64,000 nucleotides of DNA, from assembly GCF_014172375.1 (NCBI RefSeq), contig NZ_WNXD01000001.1, positions 1,488,001 to 1,552,000 on the forward strand. The letters are read 5' to 3'. The number at the start of each line of letters is the position of its first letter. The stretch's first letter is position 1. The notes under the pieces are model-generated. The model ran no database searches, was not told where the DNA came from, and saw nothing but the letters and a program-made list of their open reading frames with translations. Source of the DNA: Pedobacter planticolens. Its GTDB lineage: Bacteria; Bacteroidota; Bacteroidia; Sphingobacteriales; Sphingobacteriaceae. The translations under genes and the position numbers were made by a program. This document shows, in pieces, positions 8,264-16,193 of this stretch.

Positions 8264-9688
8264 ATGTCACAATCTTTAAAGACTAATACTAGTTTTTCTA
8301 ATTTTTTTTCTGTTTTATGGCAAGCAATTATTGGCAAAGAAACAGATTATACAACGATCAGCATTCGCAAAGCAATTTTTCTTTTAGCCATCCCAATGAT
8401 GCTAGAAATGATGATGGAATCTGTTTTTGCTTTAGTAGATCTTTACTTTGTAGGTCATTTACCAAATAGCAGTAATGCGATACAAACTGTTGGTTTAACA
8501 GAATCTGTTTTAACCATTATTTATTCACTAGCCATTGGTATGAGCATGGCCGCTACTGCTGTAGTTGCTCGCAGAATTGGAGAAAAAAATCCAGAAGCAG
8601 CGGCAAAAGCAGGTATGCAAACCATCGTAATTTCTGTTTTCATCAATGTAATCATCAGCATTGCTGGATTAATTTACGCAAAGGAACTTTTATTGCTAAT
8701 GGGCGCAACAGAAACTACTGCTGTACAAGGAACCACTTTTGTTCAAATAATGATGGGTAGCAGTATGATTATCATGCTTTTATTCTTAATTAATGGAATT
8801 TTTAGAGGAGCTGGTAATGCATCTATTGCGATGCAGAGTTTAATCATCGCTAATGTGGCTAACTGTATTTTATGCCCTTTATTTATTAGAGGTTTTGGAC
8901 CAATTCCTGCATTTGGATTAACGGGTGCCGCAATGGCAACTGCATTAGGCCGTGGTATTGGAGTCGGCTATCAAATATTTCATTTGGCCAGAGGAAATAG
9001 TTCGTTAAAAATTAAATTATCTTATTTCAAACCACATTGGGAACAAATTAAAGCAATTGTTAAAATAGCTGCTCCTGCAATTTTACAATTTGTTATTGCT
9101 TCGTGTAGTTGGATATTTTTAGCAGAATTAGTAGCTACAACTGGCGGAGATCATGGGTCTGCAGGTTACCAAACTGCATTACGTTTAATGATGTTCTTTA
9201 TGCTTCCTGCTTGGGGATTAAGTAATGCTGCCGCAACTTTAGTCGGACAAAATATGGGCGCTGGGCACATGGATAGAGCACAACAATCTGTATTTGTAAC
9301 CATGAAATACTCTGTGATATTTATGGCGTGTGTTACTGTGTTATTCTTAACCTGCGGTAAATATTTTGCAGCATTTTTCACTACGGATGAACAAGTTAAA
9401 GTTGTTGCTGTAGAAGCCTTGAGGATTTTAAGTTATGGTTTTATACTGTATGGTATTGGAATGGTATTAGTAAGTGCTTTTAATGGTGCTGGTGATACTT
9501 GGACACCAACAAAAATTAATGTTATTGCATTTTGGTTGTTCCAAATTCCATTTGCTTTCTTTCTGGCTAAATATTTAAATATGGGACCAACAGGAGTTTT
9601 TATTGCTATTCCAGTAGCAGAAGTCGGAATTACTATTGCAGCATTTATTTTGTTTAAACGAGGTAAGTGGAAAAAGACGATGGTTTAA
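8264..9688 (+). CDS. MATE family efflux transporter
   Basis: 474-residue inner-membrane multidrug/toxin exporter with about 12 membrane spans in two repeats. Family features: RKAIFLLAIPMMLEMMMESV at the first helix, LYFVGHL soon after, and the paired second-half segment IVKIAAPAILQFVIAS. LVGQNMGAG near residue 330 is the characteristic repeat motif. Substrate and coupling ion cannot be read from the sequence. The gene has its own promoter and an unusually long structured leader. Its 3' end meets the ddl gene over a palindrome. Confidence 0.93.
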   Translation: MSQSLKTNTSFSNFFSVLWQAIIGKETDYTTISIRKAIFLLAIPMMLEMMMESVFALVDLYFVGHLPNSSNAIQTVGLTESVLTIIYSLAIGMSMAATAVVARRIGEKNPEAAAKAGMQTIVISVFINVIISIAGLIYAKELLLLMGATETTAVQGTTFVQIMMGSSMIIMLLFLINGIFRGAGNASIAMQSLIIANVANCILCPLFIRGFGPIPAFGLTGAAMATALGRGIGVGYQIFHLARGNSSLKIKLSYFKPHWEQIKAIVKIAAPAILQFVIASCSWIFLAELVATTGGDHGSAGYQTALRLMMFFMLPAWGLSNAAATLVGQNMGAGHMDRAQQSVFVTMKYSVIFMACVTVLFLTCGKYFAAFFTTDEQVKVVAVEALRILSYGFILYGIGMVLVSAFNGAGDTWTPTKINVIAFWLFQIPFAFFLAKYLNMGPTGVFIAIPVAEVGITIAAFILFKRGKWKKTMV

Positions 9689-9694
9689 AAAATT

Positions 9695-9749
9695 AAGACC
9701 GAAAGTCGGTAAAGTCCGAAAGTCAATAACTTTACTGACTTTCGGTCTT
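9695..9749. repeat. Palindromic repeat between convergent genes (AGTC/GACT family)
   Basis: AAGACCGAAAGTCGGTAAAG (9695-9714) and CTTTACTGACTTTCGGTCTT (9730-9749) are inverted at 19 of 20 positions. Located between the convergent MATE gene and ddl, where it could end transcription both ways. Confidence 0.8.
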
Positions 9750-9768
9750 CCAGACTTTTCTGACTTTA

Positions 9769-10752
9769 TCAAATAGTTTCCTCTATAACCTGTGTATAAA
9801 ATTCTTTTAGCTCCATTCCCATAGCTGCAACTTGTTGTGGAATAAAACTTGTTGCCGTTTGTCCAGGAATGGTATTGATTTCTATAAAGAAAAAATTACT
9901 GGTTTCATTTTGCAAGAAATAATCAATCCGTACTACACCATTGCAATTTAACTTTTGATAAACAGCTGTTACTACTTCTTCAACTCTGTTTTTTTCTTCA
10001 TCCGTCATACGACCAGGTGTAATTTCTTCGGTTGCTCCAGGTGTATATTTTGCTTCAAAATCAAAAAACTCATTTGCAGGAATTACTTCGGTAGCTGGCA
10101 GAACAATAATTTCACCTTTGGTTTTAAAAACACCAACAGAAAATTCTCTTCCTTCTACAAATTCTTCAATTAAAATCTGATCATCCTCATTAAATGCTTT
10201 ATCTAATGCAGCTTGCAAATCATCCGCATGTTTAACTTTACTCATTCCAATACTACTTCCTCCACTATTCGGTTTAACAAAGTATGGAAGTTTTAGATTG
10301 TTTTTAATGTCATCAATATTGAAATCGATATTTTTAAATACTTGGATTGATTTAGCAACATTTAAATCTTTAATTCCATCAACTACTGCTTTTGTATACC
10401 CTTTATTCATGGTAATTGCAGATGTTAAAGCGCTACAAGTTGTATACGGAATGCCAATCATATCAAAATAACCTTGCAGTTTTCCATCTTCGCCAGGTGA
10501 ACCATGAATTGCAATAAAAACACCATCAAATTTTATTTTTCTTCCGTTTAAGGTTAACGAAAAATCATTTTTATCAATATCAATTTTCACAGAATCTGCT
10601 GGCTCATAAAACCATCCATTTTCTGTCAGCATTATTTTATATACATCGTATTTAGTCGCATCTATATTTTGAGCAATCGTTGCAGCGCTTTTTACAGACA
10701 CCACCCACTCGCCTGTTGTACCACCTGTTAATAATGCAATTGTTTTCTTCAT
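9769..10752 (-). CDS. ddl: D-alanine--D-alanine ligase
   Basis: ATP-grasp ligase making the D-Ala-D-Ala dipeptide for peptidoglycan, cytosolic. 327 residues. Visible: N-terminal GGTTGEWVVSVKSA, HGSPGEDGKLQGYFD, PYFVKPNSGGSSIGMSKV (ATP loop), the loop tyrosine in FEAKYTP, and the metal-binding FFFIEINTIPGQT. Retention of Tyr in EAKY fits D-Ala rather than D-lactate as acceptor. Divergent from the PASTA-mltG operon, with a 122-bp shared promoter region. Confidence 0.96.
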   Translation of the reverse strand: MKKTIALLTGGTTGEWVVSVKSAATIAQNIDATKYDVYKIMLTENGWFYEPADSVKIDIDKNDFSLTLNGRKIKFDGVFIAIHGSPGEDGKLQGYFDMIGIPYTTCSALTSAITMNKGYTKAVVDGIKDLNVAKSIQVFKNIDFNIDDIKNNLKLPYFVKPNSGGSSIGMSKVKHADDLQAALDKAFNEDDQILIEEFVEGREFSVGVFKTKGEIIVLPATEVIPANEFFDFEAKYTPGATEEITPGRMTDEEKNRVEEVVTAVYQKLNCNGVVRIDYFLQNETSNFFFIEINTIPGQTATSFIPQQVAAMGMELKEFYTQVIEETI

Positions 10753-10874
10753 CGGATTAACTTAAATTTTATATCCAAAAATATAAATTAGTTCATGCAG
10801 ATTTGATTTTAATTGAGATAAAATATTTTTTTAAACTAAATTTGGACTATTATACATCTATCACTGAGAAATAA

Positions 10875-11648
10875 ATGAGCAACTTTATTGCATATCTTAA
10901 AACAAAATCTTTCAGAAATAATCTAATTGCAGCAATATGTACGGTTGTGGTGATATTATCAATAGCTTTTTTTAGTTTACGGTTTTATACTAAACATGGT
11001 GAGGGTTTAAACGTACCTGAAGTAAAAGGGCTTACACTTGCGCAGGCGGTTAGCAAATTAGAAGATTTAGGCCTTCGTTACGAAATAGATTCGGTTTATA
11101 TTATGGATAAACCACCGGGAATTGTGACCGATCAAGATCCAGATGCAAATACTTTTGTAAAGGGAAATAGAACAATTTATTTGACGATTAATACTTCGCA
11201 AGCGCCAAACGTGAAGTTTCCAGATATCGAATCTAAATCTTTAAGAGAAGCGCAAGCTATTTTAGAAAGTTATCGATTAAAATTGGGCGACACTACTTAC
11301 AAACCAGATGTGGCTAAAGACGTAGTTTTAGAAGCTTATTTTGGTGGACAATTAATTAAAAGCGGAGAAGTTTTACCAACAGGATCAAGAATTAATTTAA
11401 CGCTTGGTGATGGTCGCGGAAATGAAGATGTAGAACTACCAAATTTAGTTGGACTTACAAAAGATGAAGCAAGATTCTCTTTAAAAGGTTCAATGCTAAC
11501 TTTAGGCACTATCACATACGAAGGTGCAATTACAGACTCGGCAAATGCAGTAGTAATTTTGCAATATCCTTTAGTAGCAGATACTTTAACAAAAGTTAAA
11601 ATTGGCACTCCAATCAACATCACTTTATCTAACAAACCAAAAAATTAG
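10875..11648 (+). CDS. Membrane-anchored PASTA-domain protein
   Basis: 257 residues: short cytoplasmic N-terminus, one membrane span about 16-37, then three PASTA domains about 45-110, 113-180 and 183-252. Each has the PASTA pattern, for example VPEVKGLTLAQAVSKLEDLG, FPDIESKSLREAQAILESY and LPNLVGLTKDEARFSLKG. PASTA domains bind peptidoglycan or muropeptides. There is no kinase or penicillin-binding domain, so it is a stand-alone wall sensor or scaffold. The mltG start is 14 bp downstream, which supports a role in wall remodelling. Confidence 0.88.
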   Translation: MSNFIAYLKTKSFRNNLIAAICTVVVILSIAFFSLRFYTKHGEGLNVPEVKGLTLAQAVSKLEDLGLRYEIDSVYIMDKPPGIVTDQDPDANTFVKGNRTIYLTINTSQAPNVKFPDIESKSLREAQAILESYRLKLGDTTYKPDVAKDVVLEAYFGGQLIKSGEVLPTGSRINLTLGDGRGNEDVELPNLVGLTKDEARFSLKGSMLTLGTITYEGAITDSANAVVILQYPLVADTLTKVKIGTPINITLSNKPKN

Positions 11649-11662
11649 TAGTAAATCATAAA

Positions 11663-12715
11663 ATGAATAACGAGAAAAAACCTTTGAAAAATAGTACTAA
11701 AATTATATTAGTTGTTGCAGTAGTAATCGTAGCAATTGCTGGATTTTTTGGATTTAAATTCTATTCACTCTATTTCGCCCCTAATGTTCGCTCTGCCAAA
11801 AGCTATATTTATGTAAAAACTGGTTCAGATTATAATGGATTTTTGCACAATTTATTAGAAAGTGGAGTTATAAAAAACGAAGGCTCTTTTCAGGAAGCTG
11901 CTGAGAAAATGAACTTAGCAAACAACATAAAACCAGGTCGTTACGCAGTAAAAGAAGGAATGAATAACCGTACGTTGATTAATAAGTTAAAATCTGGTAA
12001 TCAGGATGCCGTAAAACTGAAATTCCAAAACATCAGGAAAAAAGAAAATTTTGCTGCCTATTTAGCTAAAAATATGGAAGCAGATTCGTTGGCTTTCATT
12101 AAAGTATTAGATTCTGCGGCTTTAGTAGAAAAATATGGTTTTAATACAGAAAATGTTTACACCATGTTCATTCCTAATACCTATGAATTATATTGGAATA
12201 TTAGTCCGACAGAGTTTTTTGAGAAAATGGTAAAACAGTACAATAAGTTTTGGAATGATGAGCGTAAAAGTAAAGCAGCAAAACTTAACCTAACTCCTAT
12301 TCAAGTTTCTATTTTAGCATCTATTGTAGATGGTGAGGCGCTTTATGATAAAGAAATGCCAACGATAGCGGGTTTATATTTAAATCGCTTAAATAGAGGT
12401 ATTTTATTACAAGCAGATCCAACTGTAATTTATGCCAATGATGATTTTACAGTGAAACGCGTTACCAATGCCTTACTCGCAGTAAATTCGAAATACAACA
12501 CCTATAAATATGCAGGTTTACCCCCAGGGCCTATCGCTATGCCTAGCATTAAAGCAATTGATGCCGTATTAAATAGAGAAGTAAATAACTACATCTATAT
12601 GTGTGCAAAAGAAGATTTTTCTGGTTACCATAATTTTGCAGAAACTGTGGCACAGCATGAAATTAATGCCAAAAAATACAGAGAAGCCTTAAACAAACGT
12701 AATATTTATAAATAA
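11663..12715 (+). CDS. mltG: Endolytic murein transglycosylase MltG-like
   Basis: 350 residues: membrane span about 13-33, LysM-like region, then the YceG/MltG catalytic domain. The core reads SILASIVDGEALYDKEMPTI, then AGLYLNRLNRGILLQADPTV. MltG cuts nascent glycan strands and helps set their length. The usual active-site string is IVEKET or IVEEET; here it is IVDGEA, keeping only one of the two glutamates. Second gene of a run PASTA - mltG - thioesterase - YihY; its stop overlaps the next ATG by 1 bp (TAATG). Confidence 0.92.
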   Translation: MNNEKKPLKNSTKIILVVAVVIVAIAGFFGFKFYSLYFAPNVRSAKSYIYVKTGSDYNGFLHNLLESGVIKNEGSFQEAAEKMNLANNIKPGRYAVKEGMNNRTLINKLKSGNQDAVKLKFQNIRKKENFAAYLAKNMEADSLAFIKVLDSAALVEKYGFNTENVYTMFIPNTYELYWNISPTEFFEKMVKQYNKFWNDERKSKAAKLNLTPIQVSILASIVDGEALYDKEMPTIAGLYLNRLNRGILLQADPTVIYANDDFTVKRVTNALLAVNSKYNTYKYAGLPPGPIAMPSIKAIDAVLNREVNNYIYMCAKEDFSGYHNFAETVAQHEINAKKYREALNKRNIYK

Positions 12716-13125
12716 TGTTTGTATACGAGAGTAAAGTTAGGGTTCGTTATGTAGAAACCGATCAAATGGGTATTGTACATCATAGCAATTATGCACAATA
12801 TTACGAACTAGCACGAACAGAGTGTTTTGAGGCTTGTTCTGGCATGACTTATGAATCTATGGAAACTGAAGGAGTGATGCTTCCAATTTTAGAACTTCAA
12901 TCTAGATATTTAAAACCGGCGTACTACAATCAGGTTTTAACTATAAAATCTATTGTAAAGGAATTACCTACGGTTAGATTGAATGTAGAATATGAAATAT
13001 ACAATGAAGCAAATGAGCTCATAAATACTGGCAAAACCACTTTAGTTTTTGTAAATAAGCAAACCCGAAGACCTTGCCAACCACCTGAAAGTTTCATGAA
13101 AAACGTACGTCAATATTTTAGCTAA
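12715..13125 (+). CDS. Acyl-CoA thioesterase, YbgC/FadM type
   Basis: 136-residue hotdog protein. The signature RYVETDQMGIVHHSNYAQYY (11-30) contains the conserved catalytic D16 and HxNY. FMKNVRQYFS is the C-terminus. YbgC-type enzymes hydrolyse short- or medium-chain acyl-CoA and in proteobacteria travel with Tol-Pal genes; here the neighbours are wall enzymes. Translationally coupled to mltG through TAATG and followed 3 bp later by the YihY gene. Confidence 0.9.
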   Translation: MFVYESKVRVRYVETDQMGIVHHSNYAQYYELARTECFEACSGMTYESMETEGVMLPILELQSRYLKPAYYNQVLTIKSIVKELPTVRLNVEYEIYNEANELINTGKTTLVFVNKQTRRPCQPPESFMKNVRQYFS

Positions 13126-13128
13126 CAA

Positions 13129-14121
13129 ATGAATTGGATACACAATCAATTATTAAAACTCAAAATCTATTCACTCTTTATAGAATGGACAAAAGTTTGT
13201 GTATTACCAGGTTTTAGCCCCTTACCACTTTATACAGTTGCAACTTTTTTCTTTAAGGAAATAGGAAAAGAAGCACTAGTTAACAAAGCATCATCATTAT
13301 CTTACAATTTCATGTTGGCTATTTTTCCTGCCATCATTTTCTTGTTCACCCTAATTCCGTACATACCAAAAAGCGTCGGCTTTCAAGATACCTTGATGTC
13401 TTTATTGGCTCTGGTATTGCCAAATAATGCCTATTTAGCATTTGAAACAACTATTAATGAAATTGTGAATATCCAAAATGGTAGTTTACTTTCTGTTGGT
13501 TTTGTGTTATCACTATTTTTCGCGACAAATGGCGTTCATAAATTGATGGTTGCTTTTAATAAATCATCACTTATTGTAGAAACCAGAACTTGGCTAAAAC
13601 AAAGAATAGTTGCTATAATTTTAACAGTAATTATCGCCTTATCTGTAATTGTTTGTATTGTTGCGATGGCAATGGGCGAGCTTTTATTAAACTATTTGCA
13701 AAAAGAACTACACTATAAAGGTGGCATTACGCTTTTTGCTATTCAGTTTACGCAGTGGACATTGTTAGGCGTTTTGTACTTCATTACAGTTTCTATTTTG
13801 TACAGATATGGTCCAGCTCATGCTAAAAAATGGAAATTCTTTAGTGCTGGTTCTTGGTTTGCAACTATACTTGCTTTTTTAACCATTTGGGGGTTTTCGT
13901 TCTACATCAATCATTTTGGTTCTTACAATAAAATTTATGGTTCTATTGGTACTTTAATTGTAATTATGATTTGGTTGTACCTAAATTCATTGATTTTATT
14001 AGTGGGTTTTGAACTCAATGCCAGTGTAGATTTATCAAAAAGAAGTGTCAAAATCATTCGTCCGAACTTTAACATCTTCAAAAAATCACTTCCAGTAGAG
14101 GAAAAATTAGAGAAATCTTAA
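13129..14121 (+). CDS. YihY/BrkB family inner-membrane protein
   Basis: 330 residues with a soluble N-terminal segment followed by six hydrophobic spans. Family motifs: KASSLSYNFMLAIFPAIIFL, WRYGP-like YRYGPAHAKKWKFFSAGS, and the last span IYGSIGTLIVIMIWLYLNSL. The function of the family is not settled; it was once misnamed ribonuclease BN. Last gene of the wall-related run. Confidence 0.9.
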   Translation: MNWIHNQLLKLKIYSLFIEWTKVCVLPGFSPLPLYTVATFFFKEIGKEALVNKASSLSYNFMLAIFPAIIFLFTLIPYIPKSVGFQDTLMSLLALVLPNNAYLAFETTINEIVNIQNGSLLSVGFVLSLFFATNGVHKLMVAFNKSSLIVETRTWLKQRIVAIILTVIIALSVIVCIVAMAMGELLLNYLQKELHYKGGITLFAIQFTQWTLLGVLYFITVSILYRYGPAHAKKWKFFSAGSWFATILAFLTIWGFSFYINHFGSYNKIYGSIGTLIVIMIWLYLNSLILLVGFELNASVDLSKRSVKIIRPNFNIFKKSLPVEEKLEKS

Positions 14122-14180
14122 TTTTTTATAGCTCTGTTATAAGCGTTTAGCCACTTTCTTCAAAAAAAAGCTATTCATAG

Positions 14181-14211
14181 TTTGCAGATTTAAAGAGGAT
14201 TTGTACTTTTG
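14181..14211 (+). promoter_or_regulatory. Promoter of tRNA-Ser
   Basis: TTTG (14181-14184), a 19-nt spacer and TACTTTTG (14204-14211), ending 5 nt before the mature tRNA. It is a clean example of the phylum's promoter and was used to calibrate other promoter calls here. Confidence 0.8.
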
Positions 14212-14215
14212 CGGC

Positions 14216-14302
14216 GGAGAGTTGGCAGAGTGGTCGATTGCGGCAGTCTTGAAAACTGTTGACTTGTCAAAGGGTCCGCGGGTTCGAATCCCCCACTCTC
14301 CG
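14216..14302 (+). tRNA. tRNA-Ser (anticodon UGA)
   Basis: 87 nt. The acceptor arms GGAGAGT (14216-14222) and ACTCTCC (14295-14301) pair fully, with discriminator G at 14302. Anticodon TGA at 14250-14252 in the loop CTTGAAA, and GGTTCGAATCC in the T arm. A variable arm (TTGACTTGTCAA region) makes it a class II tRNA as expected for serine. CCA is not encoded. Confidence 0.97.
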
Positions 14303-14310
14303 CACAATTA

Positions 14311-14344
14311 AATGCTATTAGTCGCAAGGCTGATAGCATTTTTT
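14311..14344 (+). terminator. Terminator after tRNA-Ser
   Basis: AATGCTAT (14311-14318) pairs with ATAGCATT (14333-14340), with extra pairs inside, and a T run follows. Confidence 0.75.
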
Positions 14345-14388
14345 GTTTTCATACAAATTATTTGCCCGCACATATTATCTTTACACTA

Positions 14389-14694
14389 ATGATTTATGCA
14401 AATAAAAAAGTTGTTTCAAAAAGTAATTTAGCACAACAAACCGCTCAAATTATTTCCAATATTAAAGAATGGGAAAGTAAAAACTTGATACGACTAGAAG
14501 CAGATACTGTTTTTTTATATCCTCAATTATGGAAAGACAAAATTTCTGCACTTAACTGGATTAATTGTTTGCATCATTACTACTGTATCAAAAAGCAAAT
14601 GAAAGCATCAGGCAGTTTATATTTTAAAAACATAGAAACTGATGAATTAATTGGTTCTATGCTAAATAAAAAGCCTAAAGTTCTACTATTTTAA
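14389..14694 (+). CDS. Hypothetical protein (101 aa)
   Basis: Starts MIYANKKVVSKSNLAQQTAQ; includes LYPQLWKDKISALNWINCLH and ends KKPKVLLF. No signal peptide, no membrane span, no motif I recognise. An upstream in-frame TTG at 14362 exists, but the ATG at 14389 is preferred because the TTG lies close to the tRNA terminator. The composition looks coding. Neighbours (tRNA upstream, sugar kinase downstream) give no hint. Confidence 0.55.
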   Translation: MIYANKKVVSKSNLAQQTAQIISNIKEWESKNLIRLEADTVFLYPQLWKDKISALNWINCLHHYYCIKKQMKASGSLYFKNIETDELIGSMLNKKPKVLLF

Positions 14695-14825
14695 TCAACA
14701 TTATTATAGTTTTGTTAATAATTAGCCGCCAAGTTATTACATAAATATTACTGCTAAACTAGTTAATGATTGTACTTTTGTTACATTAATGATACGCAAC
14801 TAATTTTATCAAATTTATACAGCAT

Positions 14826-15584
14826 ATGCCATTACAAACTAAGGTTCCACAGGGTGATATTTTATCTATAGACATAGGCGGTACAAATATTAAAGCGTGT
14901 TTATTAAACCCAAAGGGGAAATTATTAACTGATTTCAAAAAAACACCAACTCCTAAAAAATCAACTCCAGAAGCTGTTTTAAAAGCAATTAAAGAACTGA
15001 CTACCGATTTTAAATCTTTCGAGAAAATTTCTATAGGATTTCCAGGTTATGTTAAATGCGGAATTGTACAAACTGCACCTAATTTGGCCGAAAATAAGTG
15101 GGCAAATGTAGATCTTGCTCAGCAAGTAAGTAATCTATTTGGTAAACCTGTACGCTTAATAAATGATGCAGACCAACAAGGTTTGGGCATTGTGAGCGGT
15201 AAAGGTTTCGAAATTGTATTTACGCTAGGCACAGGCTTTGGTACTTCACTTTTATTTGATGGAGAATTACTTCCTCACTTAGAATTATCTCATCTACCAG
15301 TTAATAAAACAGATGACTATGATGATTTTATTGGCGATAGAGGTTTCCATAAAGTTGGTAAAAAACAATGGAACAAGCGATTACAATATCTAATAGAGAT
15401 TTATAAAACTGTTTTCAATTATGATAAATTGTATATCGGAGGAGGAAATTCTAATGAAATTAATTTCACTTTAGATAAAAACATCAAACTAGTTTCTAAT
15501 AAAGATGGTATTAAAGGCGGAGCTAAATTATGGCTTGCCAAAGAAAAATATCACGTTCACACTACTTATCCGCAGAGAAAATAA
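14826..15584 (+). CDS. ROK-family sugar kinase, polyphosphate-glucokinase-like
   Basis: 252 residues. ROK phosphate loop LSIDIGGTNIKACL (13-26), SIGFPGYVK, catalytic Asp in LINDADQQGLG, second phosphate loop FTLGTGFGTSLL, and KLYIGGGNSNEI at the end. The shape matches bacterial polyphosphate glucokinases, which make glucose-6-phosphate from glucose with polyphosphate or ATP. It heads an operon with HAD - gnd - zwf - pgl, so its product would enter the oxidative pentose phosphate pathway at zwf. A TACTTTTG box at 14773-14780 is a likely promoter element. Phosphoryl donor unproven. Confidence 0.8.
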   Translation: MPLQTKVPQGDILSIDIGGTNIKACLLNPKGKLLTDFKKTPTPKKSTPEAVLKAIKELTTDFKSFEKISIGFPGYVKCGIVQTAPNLAENKWANVDLAQQVSNLFGKPVRLINDADQQGLGIVSGKGFEIVFTLGTGFGTSLLFDGELLPHLELSHLPVNKTDDYDDFIGDRGFHKVGKKQWNKRLQYLIEIYKTVFNYDKLYIGGGNSNEINFTLDKNIKLVSNKDGIKGGAKLWLAKEKYHVHTTYPQRK

Positions 15585-16192
15585 TGGCAACTATTAAGTT
15601 ACTTTTCTTAGATATTGGCGGTGTATTGTTAAGTGATGGATGGAATCATACCGCTAGAATGCAAGCTGTTGAGAAATTTGGATTAGAACCTATTCAATTT
15701 CAAAAAGATCATGCTGTAGCTTTTCCTTTATTCGAAAATGGGAAACTAAGTTTAGATCAATATTTAGATTCTGTTATTTTTAATATCGACTGCCCTTTTT
15801 CTAAAGAAGAATTTAAGCAGTTTATGTTTTCAAAATCTGAACAATTACCTCATTTCTTACCTTGGTTAATTGAGTGGAAAAAGAAAAACAACATTAAAAT
15901 TTTCTCCATAAATAACGAAGGAAAAGAATTTAACGATTATCGTATTAAGAAATTTGGATTACATGAGTGTTTCGATGCGTTCATTTCTTCATGTGAAGTA
16001 GGTTTTTCTAAACCCGATCCATCTATTTTTAAATTGGCATTAGGCATTGCACAAGAAGAACCTCAAAACTGCTTATATTTTGATGATAGAGCTATTCACG
16101 TAGCAATAGCTAAACAAATGGGTTTTAATGCACATGTACACAAGAGTTTTGAACAGAGTAAACTAATTTTAGAAAGTATAAATAAATCATAA
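15584..16192 (+). CDS. HAD-superfamily hydrolase, YihX-like
   Basis: 202 residues from the ATG that overlaps the kinase stop by 1 bp (TAATG). Motif I is FLDIGGVLL with nucleophile D10; the usual second Asp is Gly, as in YihX-type sugar phosphatases. Motif II is IFSINNEGKEF, motif III FSKPDPSIFKLAL and motif IV YFDDRAIHVAIA. YihX dephosphorylates glucose-1-phosphate; a sugar-phosphate substrate is plausible given the neighbouring kinase and gnd. Longer upstream extensions would overlap the kinase and are not favoured. Confidence 0.82.
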   Translation: MATIKLLFLDIGGVLLSDGWNHTARMQAVEKFGLEPIQFQKDHAVAFPLFENGKLSLDQYLDSVIFNIDCPFSKEEFKQFMFSKSEQLPHFLPWLIEWKKKNNIKIFSINNEGKEFNDYRIKKFGLHECFDAFISSCEVGFSKPDPSIFKLALGIAQEEPQNCLYFDDRAIHVAIAKQMGFNAHVHKSFEQSKLILESINKS

Positions 16193-16193
16193 A

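Noticed and set aside
9769..10752. Possibility that ddl is a D-Ala-D-Lac ligase (vancomycin-resistance type)
   Set aside because: The loop tyrosine in FEAKY, typical of D-Ala-D-Ala enzymes, is retained.
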